Shown here piece by piece: positions 1 to 9,258 of a stretch of DNA of 64,000 nt. Where the stretch lies: contig NZ_AP025698.1 in assembly GCF_023167465.1 (NCBI RefSeq), forward strand, positions 620,001-684,000, written 5' to 3'. The translations under genes and the position numbers were made by a program. The notes below the pieces were generated by a model. The model made no database searches. It was not told the origin of the DNA and saw only the letters and a program-made list of their open reading frames with translations. The stretch comes from Methanothermobacter tenebrarum. Its GTDB lineage: Archaea; Methanobacteriota; Methanobacteria; Methanobacteriales; DSM-23052. Numbering within the stretch: the stretch's first letter is position 1; each line of letters begins with the position of its first letter.

Positions 1-1
1 A

Positions 2-328
2 ATCCAAGACGCGAGAAAATATGATATGATAATAGCCCCTGCCAAGGGTGGTGGGACAAACGCCCTCTTATTCCCCCCCGGGACTATAAAATTGCGCTTC
101 GGGGACTGCAGCTTCTTCAAACATATAAAAGAGGCTAAAAGGCTGAACCTTTCCATCAAAATCTATGATTCATTCTACCTATCATTAGATGTTAACACAG
201 CCGAAGACCTCGGGGAGATAATACTCCATGGAAAAAACACCTACACAAAATCTTACCTAGAAGATCTTAAACTAAAAGTAAAACCATCCCGGGGCGCTGA
301 AAGACTCCAAATAGAAAAAGAAGGGTAA
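2..328 (+). CDS. cofC: 2-phospho-L-lactate guanylyltransferase, C-terminal part (cut by window edge)
   Basis: CofC transfers GMP (or a related nucleotide) onto 2-phospholactate or a similar acid, supplying the side chain of coenzyme F420. The reading frame is open from base 2, so the N-terminus with the nucleotide-binding loop lies outside the window. What remains starts at IQDARKYD and contains the family's APAKGGGTNALL stretch, followed by the FG-S/C-F-H-like segment (LRFGDCSFFKHI) and the ending that specifies the LD(V)NTAEDL region. It stops 4 nt before thiD on the same strand, so the two are probably cotranscribed. Identification rests on these family-specific strings; the missing half prevents a check of the start and active site. 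Confidence 0.85.
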   Translation: MQDARKYDMIIAPAKGGGTNALLFPPGTIKLRFGDCSFFKHIKEAKRLNLSIKIYDSFYLSLDVNTAEDLGEIILHGKNTYTKSYLEDLKLKVKPSRGAERLQIEKEG

Positions 329-332
329 TTAG

Positions 333-1076
333 ATGATCGCATTAACAATCGCCGGATTCGACCCATCCGCCGGCGCTGGCATCCTAAACGACGTTAAAAC
401 ATTCTCAGCCCTCAAAGTTTATGGGACGGCTGCCATAACAGCCCTAACAGCCCAAAATCCTAATAGAGTCGCTGGCATACACCCCCTACCTCCAAGTTTC
501 ATAGAAGAACAAATAGACCTAATCATGGAATACCTACCCATAGAATATGCAAAAACAGGAATGCTATACTCAGAGGACATAATAAAAACAGTCACCCGGA
601 AGATACGAGAATACAAGCTTAAAACAGTCGCTGACCCTGTGATGATAGCAGAGTCAGGCTCGCCACTAGCAATGAAAGGGATGATAAAAGCCTTTAAAAA
701 ACACCTACTCAAAGAATCTATACTAGTAACACCCAACCTACAAGAAGCCGAAGCACTATCCAATATGAGTATAAAAACAATCAAAGACGCCGAAAAAGCC
801 GCTAGGAAAATAGGCAGAAAATGCAATGTAATAATCACAGGAGGCCACCTAGAGGGTAAAAACATATTCTTCGATGGTAAAATCAAAATCTTCGAAGAAA
901 AGTTAATAAAAAGCAGGAACACCCATGGAAGCGGGTGCTCGTTTTCAGCGGCTATAGTCGCCCACCTAACAAGAGGCTATAGCCTAGAAGAGAGTATAAA
1001 AATGGCTACAAGGTTCGTGAAGGAAGCCATACGCCATGGCAACTGGGGGACCCTCAACCAATTCTGGAGATTATAA
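333..1076 (+). CDS. thiD: Hydroxymethylpyrimidine/phosphomethylpyrimidine kinase
   Basis: Ribokinase-family enzyme that phosphorylates hydroxymethylpyrimidine (phosphate) for thiamine synthesis. The 247-residue product begins with the typical [18 protein letters not shown], has DPVM near residue 107, TPN at about residue 133 and the anion-hole motif [10 protein letters not shown] near residue 202, whose Cys is characteristic of HMP kinases. Many archaeal ThiD proteins carry a C-terminal ThiN domain; this one ends after the kinase domain, so thiamine phosphate synthase must be elsewhere. It follows cofC by 4 nt and its last 6 nt overlap the convergent purA end. Confidence 0.92.
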   Translation: MIALTIAGFDPSAGAGILNDVKTFSALKVYGTAAITALTAQNPNRVAGIHPLPPSFIEEQIDLIMEYLPIEYAKTGMLYSEDIIKTVTRKIREYKLKTVADPVMIAESGSPLAMKGMIKAFKKHLLKESILVTPNLQEAEALSNMSIKTIKDAEKAARKIGRKCNVIITGGHLEGKNIFFDGKIKIFEEKLIKSRNTHGSGCSFSAAIVAHLTRGYSLEESIKMATRFVKEAIRHGNWGTLNQFWRL

Positions 1077-2099
1077 AAGTTCACTCCTCAAATCAATAGT
1101 ATCCTCAAGATCCGGGCCAGTGGATATTATAGTCACCGGAACCCCCGTAGCATCCTCTATCTCCTCGATAAACCTTTTAGCATCACTTGAGAGCTTGGAA
1201 TATTCACGGACCCTTTCACATCTTGGATATAGACGATCAACACAAGTAACCGCTATCTGGGTTGCACCATTTATCATGCATGATTCCCTTGCCATGTCCA
1301 TGTCAAAAAGGCCTATCCTCCTCCTCCTACCAGTAACAGTACCATACTCTTCCAAGCCCATCTTCTCGGCTTCTTCCTGGCTTATCTCCGTAGGGAACGG
1401 TCCCTTACCCACCCTGGTAGCATATGCTTTGAATACCGTGATAACCTCGTCTATACGGGTTGGCCCGACACCCACATCAGCCGCGGCCGTGCTTGCGGTA
1501 GTGTCCTTACTAGTGACATATGGGTAGGTCCCATAATAGAGTGAAAGGCCAAATCCCTGTGAACCTTCAATGAAAACATCACTGCCTTCATCAAGGGTCT
1601 TGTTTATTTCAAGGGGGACGTCAGTCAAATATTCTTCTAATTCAGGTATTTCCCTTGCAAGTTTAGCTGTTCTCATAACCCGTTCCGCATTTGCAGGACC
1701 GCAACCTGTACCTGTACTCCCTATCTTCTTTGACAGGTAATCAGATGATCTGTCCTGGATTTTATGCTTTTCTTCGATGATGGCGCATCTATGATCTATG
1801 AAGGTTCTCCCCTTGACATTATACTTGTTCAGATTTTCCATTTCAGAGAGGAAGACTTCGGGGTCTATTAGTACACCAGCTCCAATTAACAGCTTAGCAT
1901 CTCTATGAACAAAACCGGATGGTGTAAGTCTTAAGGCATACTTTTCGCCTTTGAATTCTACTGAGTGCCCTGCGTTGGGTCCTACACCAGCCCTGGCGAT
2001 TATGGATGGTTTATCATGGTAACAAAGGTAGGTTATACATTTCCCTTTACCTTCGTCACCCCATCCGCCACCTACTAGCACAGTACATGTCATGTTCAT
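1071..2099 (-). CDS. purA: Adenylosuccinate synthetase, short archaeal form
   Basis: Joins IMP and aspartate using GTP, the first committed step to AMP. The 342-residue protein is about 90 residues shorter than the bacterial enzyme, as usual in thermophilic archaea. The N-terminus has the P-loop-like [10 protein letters not shown], then [22 protein letters not shown] and [20 protein letters not shown], the IMP-binding region. A strong GGGAG sits too close to the ATG at 2099 but at good distance from an in-frame ATG at 2093, so the true start may be the latter. A TATA-like TAATATAAG lies about 30 nt further upstream. Convergent with thiD. Confidence 0.95.
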   Translation of the reverse strand: MNMTCTVLVGGGWGDEGKGKCITYLCYHDKPSIIARAGVGPNAGHSVEFKGEKYALRLTPSGFVHRDAKLLIGAGVLIDPEVFLSEMENLNKYNVKGRTFIDHRCAIIEEKHKIQDRSSDYLSKKIGSTGTGCGPANAERVMRTAKLAREIPELEEYLTDVPLEINKTLDEGSDVFIEGSQGFGLSLYYGTYPYVTSKDTTASTAAADVGVGPTRIDEVITVFKAYATRVGKGPFPTEISQEEAEKMGLEEYGTVTGRRRRIGLFDMDMARESCMINGATQIAVTCVDRLYPRCERVREYSKLSSDAKRFIEEIEDATGVPVTIISTGPDLEDTIDLRSELL

Positions 2100-2232
2100 G
2101 ATCTCCCAATTGTTTTATTCTGCCTCTCTTATATTAGGGAGATGATTAATAAAAAATTTTCCCATCCCAACAATTATCCACATCTCACAGTCACCATGAT
2201 AAAAGAGGTAAAATAGCCTTAAAAATTTGGCT

Positions 2233-3005
2233 TTATACCCTCAGTCTAAAAAATAAAGAAGAGAATAGTGGATTCCTATTTTTGCATGTGTTATTTATCC
2301 CTTTAAGTGTTTTTTCATAAAGTTTTGGATTTTCTATTTGTCTTCCTCTGCTGTCTGTTAGGAAGTGTTTTATCCCTATACCGGTGGCTTTTCCTGTTTT
2401 TTGGCAATGGCTCTGGCTTGTCTTCAACTTGGAGGATCACGAACCACTTTTCCTATTCTCTCACGCTTTATAATCACGCCTTTTATCATTTCCTTTTTTG
2501 GTTGGTGTAGTTTAATTTTTATAGCTCCAATTTTTGATAAAATAAGCTTATTTCCTTCAAGCTTGAACCCCGATTGATTATAATTCATGGTCTTGTACCA
2601 TTTTTCCTTTGTAGCCTAATCTTCCCACCTTTTTACCATTCCTCTTCAACCTAGAAAGGACTCTGATATTGCTCCAGAGCTGATAATTTACCATTTGCAA
2701 GACTTTACTGTAGACTTTTTTAGGTTCTGGTTTTTCTTCATTTTTTAATTTGACTATGAGTTTTTGTGTGTCATTGGGGGTTGGTTTCTGTTCTGGTTTC
2801 GTTTAGTTCTTGGAGTAGGCGGTTGTAGAGCCACCTGCAAAGGTCAAGATGTTCAAGTAGTTTATCTTCAACTGTTTTCGATGGGTAAATGCGGAATTTG
2901 TAGCCGAGCATTTCCTTGCTTCTCCACATACTTTACGCATTGCACAAAATGATACTGGAGAGCATAGACAGAATACGCTCCCCTATCAAGTTCATATTTT
3001 TTCAT
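2233..3005 (-). pseudogene. Decayed IS200/IS605 element: tnpA stub fused to frameshifted tnpB
   Basis: Read on the minus strand, 3005 to about 2925 encodes the start of an IS200-type Y1 transposase (MKKYELDRGAYSVYALQYHF, then VQCVKY), cut after about 28 residues. A TnpB (IS605 OrfB, Cas12-like family) frame begins at ATG 2911 (LGYKFRIYPSKTVE, then CRWLYNRLL), stops at a TGA, and resumes in other frames with WSNIRVLSRLKRNGKK, KWYKTMNYNQSGFKLEG and GIKHFLTDSRGRQIENPKLY. At least three frameshifts and one stop are needed to read it, and the C-terminal half with the zinc finger and RuvC catalytic residues is missing. This is an old internally deleted insertion, not a functional gene. Confidence 0.85.
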
Positions 3006-3039
3006 GTTTATAGTATTATTTTTACAACTAATAAAAATA

Positions 3040-3080
3040 TAGGCTTTCATCCCCCTTGGAGGGGGACTTCCCGCTAAAAA
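3040..3080 (-). repeat. Left end of the IS200/IS605 remnant
   Basis: On the minus strand, directly upstream of the tnpA stub, a GGGAAGTCCCC block is followed by a hairpin of CCCCCTCC-AAGGGGG and then GATGAAAGCC and an AT-rich TATATTTT. Subterminal hairpins of this kind mark IS200/IS605 ends. The same G-rich hairpin plus GATGAAAnCC pattern recurs without transposase at other places in this window, and this copy is the reference that ties those to the family. Confidence 0.65.
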
Positions 3081-3271
3081 AGTTAAAGCCAAATGAGATG
3101 ATCACCTTCTTTAAAAATAACTTCCAAGAGGCATCATATACTTTTTTTAACTAAAACTGCGAAGTTTAAAGCCATTTTGGTAAGGCATGTACTCTTTTTT
3201 ATTCTTCTTTTTTTTTGAGTTTTCTGTGATGTTCCACTATTTTTCATAAAAAAGAAGGAATGGGAATAGAA

Positions 3272-3712
3272 TTAGACGTTTATGGTGGTCTTGTAGATAG
3301 TTGAATCTTCATATCCACCTGAGAAAGGAGTGTCAGATATCATTATATCGACCTTCGCTGGTGTACCCCCCTCTACGTATGATGATGCGCTGAACTTAAT
3401 AGTTTCCCCTGCCTTGGCATTGTTAGTGTTCCATGCAAGCGGATCAGTTCCTACGACTTTACCTTCTGCATCGTACCATTTAAGCACGATCTCGAGATAA
3501 TCAAAGTCTGTTGAGGGTGTTATTTGACCGGTTACAGTATAAAAGCCATAGCCTTTCGGCACTACTTTAAGGTCTTCTACTTTTAAATTGCTGGTCTCTT
3601 CTGATGTTAAATTGCTGGTCTCTTCTGATGTTAAATTGCTGGTCTCCTCTGATGCACATCCACAAGCAGCCACTACAAGCACCAATAATACTAGAGGCGC
3701 TAGTTTCTCCAT
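3272..3712 (-). CDS. Lipoprotein-like secreted protein with FxLyD-type domain
   Basis: A 146-residue protein with a hydrophobic signal peptide (residues 3-16) ending in AACGC, a lipobox-like site, so it is probably anchored outside the membrane. Residues about 20-43 are three exact copies of an 8-residue unit (SEETSNLT), encoded by tandem 24-nt repeats, forming a spacer. Residues 46-146 look like a small beta-sandwich of the FxLyD type (TVTGQITPSTDFDYLEIVLKW). The start ATG at 3712 has an ideal AAGGAGGTGA. The upstream DUF4064-like membrane protein ends 4 nt before it, so they form an operon. Ligand or role unknown. Confidence 0.75.
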   Translation of the reverse strand: MEKLAPLVLLVLVVAACGCASEETSNLTSEETSNLTSEETSNLKVEDLKVVPKGYGFYTVTGQITPSTDFDYLEIVLKWYDAEGKVVGTDPLAWNTNNAKAGETIKFSASSYVEGGTPAKVDIMISDTPFSGGYEDSTIYKTTINV

Positions 3713-3716
3713 AATT

Positions 3717-4043
3717 TCACCTCCTTATAATGGCTAAAATACCACTTATACCTAAAAATACGGTCCCTGGGATCGCGAATGCTGATATGCTTATCAGGAG
3801 CCATATAGCGCTTACAATCAAGATTATACCACCATTCCTTGGGTTTTCACGCACATAAACGGCCCCTATTATACCCAGGATAGATGCCATCACTGCGCTT
3901 ATACCAAGATAGAGCACCTCTGATGCAAACACCGAAAAAAAGATTGCAAAAAGACCGCCAAGGAGTCCGAATATGCTCCCAATTATCCCAAGCACCATTT
4001 CAAGTATCCTAGAAGTCCGCATCTCTTCAACCAATTCAATCAC
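3717..4043 (-). CDS. DUF4064-like small membrane protein
   Basis: A roughly 100-residue protein with three or four hydrophobic helices (about residues 14-38, 42-63, 72-90 and 91-105) and the Gly-rich pattern GIIGSIFGLLGGLFA seen in DUF4064 proteins. Function unknown. The listed start is GTG 4043; a GGTGAT Shine-Dalgarno motif overlaps it and would fit better with TTG 4034 or ATG 4022. First gene of a two-gene operon with the lipoprotein downstream; together they suggest an envelope-associated pair. Confidence 0.65.
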   Translation of the reverse strand: MIELVEEMRTSRILEMVLGIIGSIFGLLGGLFAIFFSVFASEVLYLGISAVMASILGIIGAVYVRENPRNGGIILIVSAIWLLISISAFAIPGTVFLGISGILAIIRR

Positions 4044-4323
4044 CCTCTACAATATCCATCATATTGTACATACAAAATATTAAAGTATCTAGTATATAAA
4101 TGTAGTTATTATCAAATAATAAAACAGTATGAATAAAAAGGCAATCATGTCCAATATTAATAACCAATATAAAAATAAAACAAACCGATACCAAATACGG
4201 ATACACAAAGCAACTCTTATATATTCACCAAAAACTTAGAAATGTTAAAATATCATATTCACACCCCCAAAGCATAATGAATATCAAAAAATAGGAGAAT
4301 ATAATGCTGTTAGAGAGGATACA

Positions 4324-4842
4324 ATGGACATACTAGCCCACATATTCATACCCCTGACAATAGCATATTTCCTCAAAAAAGAACTCAACCCATACTATAC
4401 CTTCACCTTAGCCTTTCTAGGCCTACTACCAGACCTCGACAAGGTCATAGGATTGCCCGGCATCCTACATTCCATTATTACACTAACAATCATCATATTA
4501 CCAATCCTTATAATCGAAAAAATCACCAAAAGATCCTGGACCTATACGAGTATAATAGCCTTCTTCATACTCTCCCATCTCCTACTAGACCTCCTAGACG
4601 CCTCCCCAATATTCCCACTCTACCCATTCACTAACATCGGCCTAATAATAGAATTCCCCCTGAAGATATCATTCACCAACCCCAGTTTTTCATTCACAGG
4701 CCCACCTATACAAGTAACCTACACCAGACTCGAAACAGGTTTTAACACATACGGAGGGATCATATCAGGCTTTGGGATAACATCAATGCTCCTTTTCATC
4801 ACACTACTTACAACAACCAAAAATAGGGAGAACACACAATAA
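4324..4842 (+). CDS. DUF457/YdjM-type membrane-bound metal-dependent hydrolase-like protein
   Basis: A 172-residue polytopic membrane protein. The N-terminal MDILAHIFIPL and the motifs LLPDLD (residues about 37-42) and SHLLLDLLD (about 82-90) match the DUF457 family, whose conserved His and Asp residues are predicted to bind metal within the membrane. Substrate unknown. It stands alone between divergent and convergent neighbours, with a TATA-like CTTATATATTC about 100 nt upstream. Confidence 0.7.
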   Translation: MDILAHIFIPLTIAYFLKKELNPYYTFTLAFLGLLPDLDKVIGLPGILHSIITLTIIILPILIIEKITKRSWTYTSIIAFFILSHLLLDLLDASPIFPLYPFTNIGLIIEFPLKISFTNPSFSFTGPPIQVTYTRLETGFNTYGGIISGFGITSMLLFITLLTTTKNRENTQ

Positions 4843-4922
4843 TCCTGAAAGTCCCACAGTTGCTGTGTGAAATTTCTCCACACAAAAAATTGTATAATAT
4901 AATTACTCCCAGATACAATAAT

Positions 4923-5897
4923 ATGATATTCATTGTCGGTGGTGCAGGTTACATCGGATCCCATGTTAACAAACTCCTATCAAATGAAGGATATAAGACA
5001 CTAATACTCGACAATCTTAGTAAAGGACATGAAGAATTTGTCAAATGGGGGAAATTCATAAAAGGAGACCTTAAAGATAAAAGACTACTTGCGAGGATCT
5101 TCAAAGAATATGACATAAATGCAGTGATGCATTTTGCAGCCCTCACCGACGTAAGAGAATCCATCCAAGACCCCGGATCCTATTACAAGAACAACGTCAA
5201 GAACACATTAAACCTCCTAGATGCCATGCGAGAAAATGTTAAAAAATTCATCTTCTCATCTACCTGCGCAGTCTATGGGAACCCACTGGAGATCCCAATA
5301 ACCGAGGATCATCCATGCAATCCCATAAGCCCCTATGGTCGCTCCAAACTCATGATAGAAAACATCCTAGAAGATTACAGTAGAGCATATGATTTCAATT
5401 ACGTTTCACTAAGATACTTTAACGCCGCTGGCGCAGACCCCCAAACCGAGATAGGGGAATGGCACGAACCAGAAACCCACCTAATACCAATAATATTAGA
5501 TGCTGCAATCGGTAAAAGGGAAAACGTTCAAATCTTCGGCACAGATTACCCAACACCAGACGGCACATGCATAAGAGATTACATCCATGTAATGGACCTT
5601 GCAAATGCACATTACAAGGCCCTAAGGCTCCTAGAAGAGGATAAAAGCGAAATCTTCAACCTAGGCAATGGAAACGGGTTCTCAGTGAAAGAAATTATAG
5701 AAACTTGCAAAGAAATCACAGGAGAGAAAATACACACAATAGAATCAAAGAAAAGACCAGGAGACCCCCCAATCCTAATTGGAAGCTCAAAAAAGGCCAA
5801 GAGAATCCTCAGATGGAGGCCGGAATTCGCCGATATAAAAGATATAATCGAAACAGCATGGGAATGGCACCAAAAACTTAACAGGGAGACTATTTAG
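4923..5897 (+). CDS. galE: UDP-glucose 4-epimerase (NAD-dependent SDR family)
   Basis: Interconverts UDP-glucose and UDP-galactose for surface polysaccharide and pseudomurein precursors. Starting at ATG 4923 (324 residues) the protein opens with MIFIVGGAGYIGSHV, the Rossmann GGxGYIG motif; the catalytic Ser-Tyr-Lys is in SSTCAVYG and YGRSK, and RYFNAAGAD is the usual substrate loop. An upstream in-frame extension to 4860 precedes the Rossmann strand and is unlikely. No clear Shine-Dalgarno motif precedes the ATG and a TATA-like element lies about 30-40 nt upstream, so translation may be near-leaderless. The 3' end overlaps the convergent MFS remnant by 8 nt. Confidence 0.92.
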   Translation: MIFIVGGAGYIGSHVNKLLSNEGYKTLILDNLSKGHEEFVKWGKFIKGDLKDKRLLARIFKEYDINAVMHFAALTDVRESIQDPGSYYKNNVKNTLNLLDAMRENVKKFIFSSTCAVYGNPLEIPITEDHPCNPISPYGRSKLMIENILEDYSRAYDFNYVSLRYFNAAGADPQTEIGEWHEPETHLIPIILDAAIGKRENVQIFGTDYPTPDGTCIRDYIHVMDLANAHYKALRLLEEDKSEIFNLGNGNGFSVKEIIETCKEITGEKIHTIESKKRPGDPPILIGSSKKAKRILRWRPEFADIKDIIETAWEWHQKLNRETI

Positions 5898-7228
5898 CCT
5901 TCAATGTTAACACGAGCCCCACCACCAAAAGTAGGATGAATAATACAAATGAGACCATCATAAGAGCCCGGAAAGATCCACCAGCCACAGATCCCCCCAC
6001 AAGATATACATTAACCAGAAGAACTATCAATGCCATGCCAATAAGTTGACCTAACACCCTAAATGTTACAAGGGCCGCTGATGCCACCCCCCAAAAACCT
6101 TTTTTCCACAGCCCCCATGAGAAGTTTACTATTCGGGATGGAAAAAAATGCAAAACCCACACCCATAAAAACCAAACCAATAACAATCCAATAAAGAAGA
6201 CTTGAAAATGAAAAGATAACCATGGCCAAGATTATAATAAAAAACCCACCGCGGCGATTATTTTTGGACACATCCTATCTGAAAATCTCCCAGCCACCGG
6301 CGACGCCAATACTATGAAAAAAGCCTGAATTGAAAGTATAACACCAGTCATCCAAGGATCCAAACCATGAAAGTACTGAAGATACAAACTCAAAAGGAAA
6401 ATCACAGGATACCCAGCAAAATAACTTATAAAAGTCGTGAACCCATTCCATGCGAAAGCTCTATTCCTGAATAAATCAAAATCAAATAAAGGACTATCAC
6501 ACCCACACTCATACCTATAAAGAAAATATAACAAAAACATTCCCACGACAAAAATAAAAAACCATAAATTGACCTGAATGATAAAAAACCCACCAGGACA
6601 AAAACTAATGAGATGGCCATCAAAAACGCTCCTAAAAAGTCAAATTTTTCACCCTCAGCCTCCCTCCATTCAAATCTTATCCTACCAGTCGCATATGCAC
6701 ACAGAACACCCAATGGCACATTAAAATAGAAAATACTCCTCCAACCAAAATATTGGGTCAAAAAACCTCCAAGGGTGGGGCCGAAAAATAATCCGAAATA
6801 TGTTCCAGTAGCGGACCATCCAAGAGCATAACCCCTATCAACCGGTGGGAAAACAGAAAATATAATAGCCGAAATGTTACTAAAGATCATAGCACCCCCA
6901 CACCTTGAATAATCCTAAAAAATAAAAGCATCTCCGCAGAAATAGAAAATCCAGCGAACACAGATGAAACCGTGAAGAGTATGATGCCAAACTGGAATAT
7001 CCTCCTCCTCCCATAAATATCGGCAAGACGGCCCATGGGGATAAGTAGAACAGCTACCGCGAATAAATAGATGGTAGGCACCAATGAGAGTATAAAAGGA
7101 TCCATACCAAGCTCAGAGCCCAAACTTGGAAGAGCCACATTTATGGATGAAGCCACAAAAGGCGTTAAAAAAGATGCCAAGATCGCCATAAGAAGAGCAT
7201 ATGACCGTGGATCCTCAATAATCCTCAT
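5890..7228 (-). pseudogene. EmrB/QacA-type MFS drug exporter, frameshifted four times
   Basis: Read through, this is a complete 12-14 helix major facilitator: N-terminus MRIIEDPRSYALLMAILASF, motif A GRLADIYGRRR, motif C-like WSATGTYFGLFFGPTLGGFL, then a second half with FSDRMCPKIIAA and a hydrophobic C-terminus. It is split into five overlapping frames, with shifts near 6893, 6553, 6258 and 6095. Each shift falls in or next to a G or T run of 5-6 bases, so sequencing error or replication slippage is as likely as true decay. An intact relative lies at 38177-39559. It is divergent from the ribokinase/AAA gene (52 bp between starts). Confidence 0.8.
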
Positions 7229-7280
7229 ATGGATAAACTCTATAAAAGCTATTATATGAAATTTGATAAAGTGATAAAAT

Positions 7281-9229
7281 ATGAAAACCATCGTAACCGG
7301 GGACGTCACCATAGACTGGATACAATGGCCCATAAAATCCCATGAAATAACTGATTATAGTGAAAACTGGAAAACACATCTAGGATTCCACAGAAAAGCC
7401 CTAGAAGGAAGGGCTCTCTTACTCGCTAAAATGTTGAAAGAAATAGTCCCAAGAGTCGAACACCCACAAATATTGGGCAAACCCGAAAATACCAGTCCAG
7501 CGGAGTTTGTACATTCATTCGCCGACCTGGAATTATATAATGGAAAATATCTCATAAAGAGTTTCCTAGGATACACAGGACCCGAAAAAGGACTCCCAAA
7601 ATTACCATTCAAATTCAAAGACACGAAAGCAGATATCATCGTTATAGATGATGCCGGCAACGGCTTCAGAGAACTAAAAGAAAAATGGCCATCATCCATT
7701 ATAGAAGATAATCCGCTCATCATCCCCAAAATGTCAGCACCACTCTTTGAAGGCAAACTATGGCACCACCTCCAAAAAAACCACCAAGAAAATCTTATAG
7801 TCATAATCACAGTATATGACCTCAGAGAATTAGGCGCCAATATAAGCCGGAGGCTTTCATGGGAACGCACAGCAGAAGACTTCATCTGGCAGATACACCA
7901 CAACCCCCTACTAGCCCAGCTTAAAGAACTGAAACACCTCATAGTAAGAATAAACCTAGAAGGTGCCATATACTACCAGGCCGGGTCAAAGGCTAAACTT
8001 TTCTACCATCCACAACTCTTTGAGGGCGACCTCAACGCCCAATCTCCAGGTAGAATGCAAGGCCATGGCTGCGCATTCACAGCAGCTTTCACAGCAACCA
8101 TACAAAAGGGGTTAGAAATCGAAGAGGGTATAATAGAGGGTATAAGATCCTCCCAGAAACTATTAGATGAAGGTTTCGGTTCAAAACCGGATTATCCCAC
8201 TAGCAAGGTATTCTCTGGTGGCGACGAGGCCAACATAGGCATAGTAGAAATACCACCAGTTGAGAGATTAGAAGGGTGGACCATAGCCACCTCACCCCCA
8301 CACTTCGACATAAAATCAGTATCAGAGCATATTGTCATAGAAGGTTACAAGGAAAAGAAGTTCCCCCTACCAATAGCCCATTTCGGGAAACTCATAACTG
8401 CTGATAAAACAGAGATAGAAGGATACCAGAGTATAAGGAATATAATGATAGAATACCTTAAAAATGAAAGAGTTGAAAGAACGCTTTCTATAGGAGTGTT
8501 CGGACCCCCAGGAGCCGGTAAATCATTCGCAGTATCCCAATTAGCCGCTAGCGTGGACCCAGAGAATATAAAGACCCTCAATTTCAACATTTCACAATTC
8601 CGGGACGAAAATGATCTCATAGGCGCTTTCCACCAGATAAGAGATGCCGTATTAAAGGGTAAGATACCCCAGGCCTTTTTCGACGAATTTGATTCCCCAT
8701 ATAATGGTAAAAAGCTCGGATGGATAAAATATTTCCTATCCCCCATGCAAGATGGAGAATTCAGAGAAGGAGACACCACCCACTAGGAAAATCAATACTC
8801 ATATTCGCTGGAGGTACCTGCAACACATTTGAAGAATTCGAATCCCAAGACAAGAAACTCCTAAAGGAGGGTAAAGTCCGAGATTTCATAAGTAGACTGC
8901 GAGGTTATGTTAACATCATCGGCCCAGATCCCATAGACAAAAAGGACAAATTCTATATACTGAGAAGAGCCATACTACTAAGATCATTATTTGAAAGGAA
9001 AACACCCCACCTTCTTGACAGCAAAGGCAAGCTAAGGATAGACTCAGGTGTCCTCAGAGCCTTCCTCATGATACCATCCTACAAGCATGGTGTAAGATCA
9101 ATAGAAGCAATCCTAGAAATAAGCCTACTAGAAGATGTTAAGAAATTCGAAAAAGCATCATCGCCACCCGCAAGCCAACTAGACCTACACGTTGATGGAG
9201 AACTTTTCCACAAACTACTAACAAAATAA
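7281..9229 (+). CDS. Ribokinase-like/AAA+ ATPase fusion, interrupted by one frameshift
   Basis: The first frame runs from ATG 7281 to a TAG near 8786; the second continues in another frame to 9229. One added base in a short C run near 8777 joins them into about 648 residues. Residues 1-300 resemble a PfkB/ribokinase fold, including ADIIVIDDAGNGFR and GHGCAFTAAF near residue 257, which replaces the usual GAGD and recalls the Cys-containing anion hole of ThiD. Residues about 400-640 are an AAA+ domain with Walker A GPPGAGKS (about 408) and Walker B QAFFDEFDS (about 464). I know no established function for this fusion. The TPR-CPBP gene follows 29 nt downstream. Confidence 0.75.
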
Positions 9230-9258
9230 AAGACCAAAGCCCTTGGAGGTAAAATCCG

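Noticed and set aside
419..922. Long minus-strand open frame opposite thiD
   Set aside because: thiD is fully supported by motifs; the antisense frame has no ribosome site and low-complexity composition.
5890..7333. Five separate small membrane genes
   Set aside because: The five frames are consecutive pieces of one MFS transporter in the right order, so a single frameshifted gene is the simpler reading.
7355..7969. 204-codon minus-strand frame opposite the ribokinase-like domain
   Set aside because: Shadow of the sense gene; no family pattern, start or promoter.
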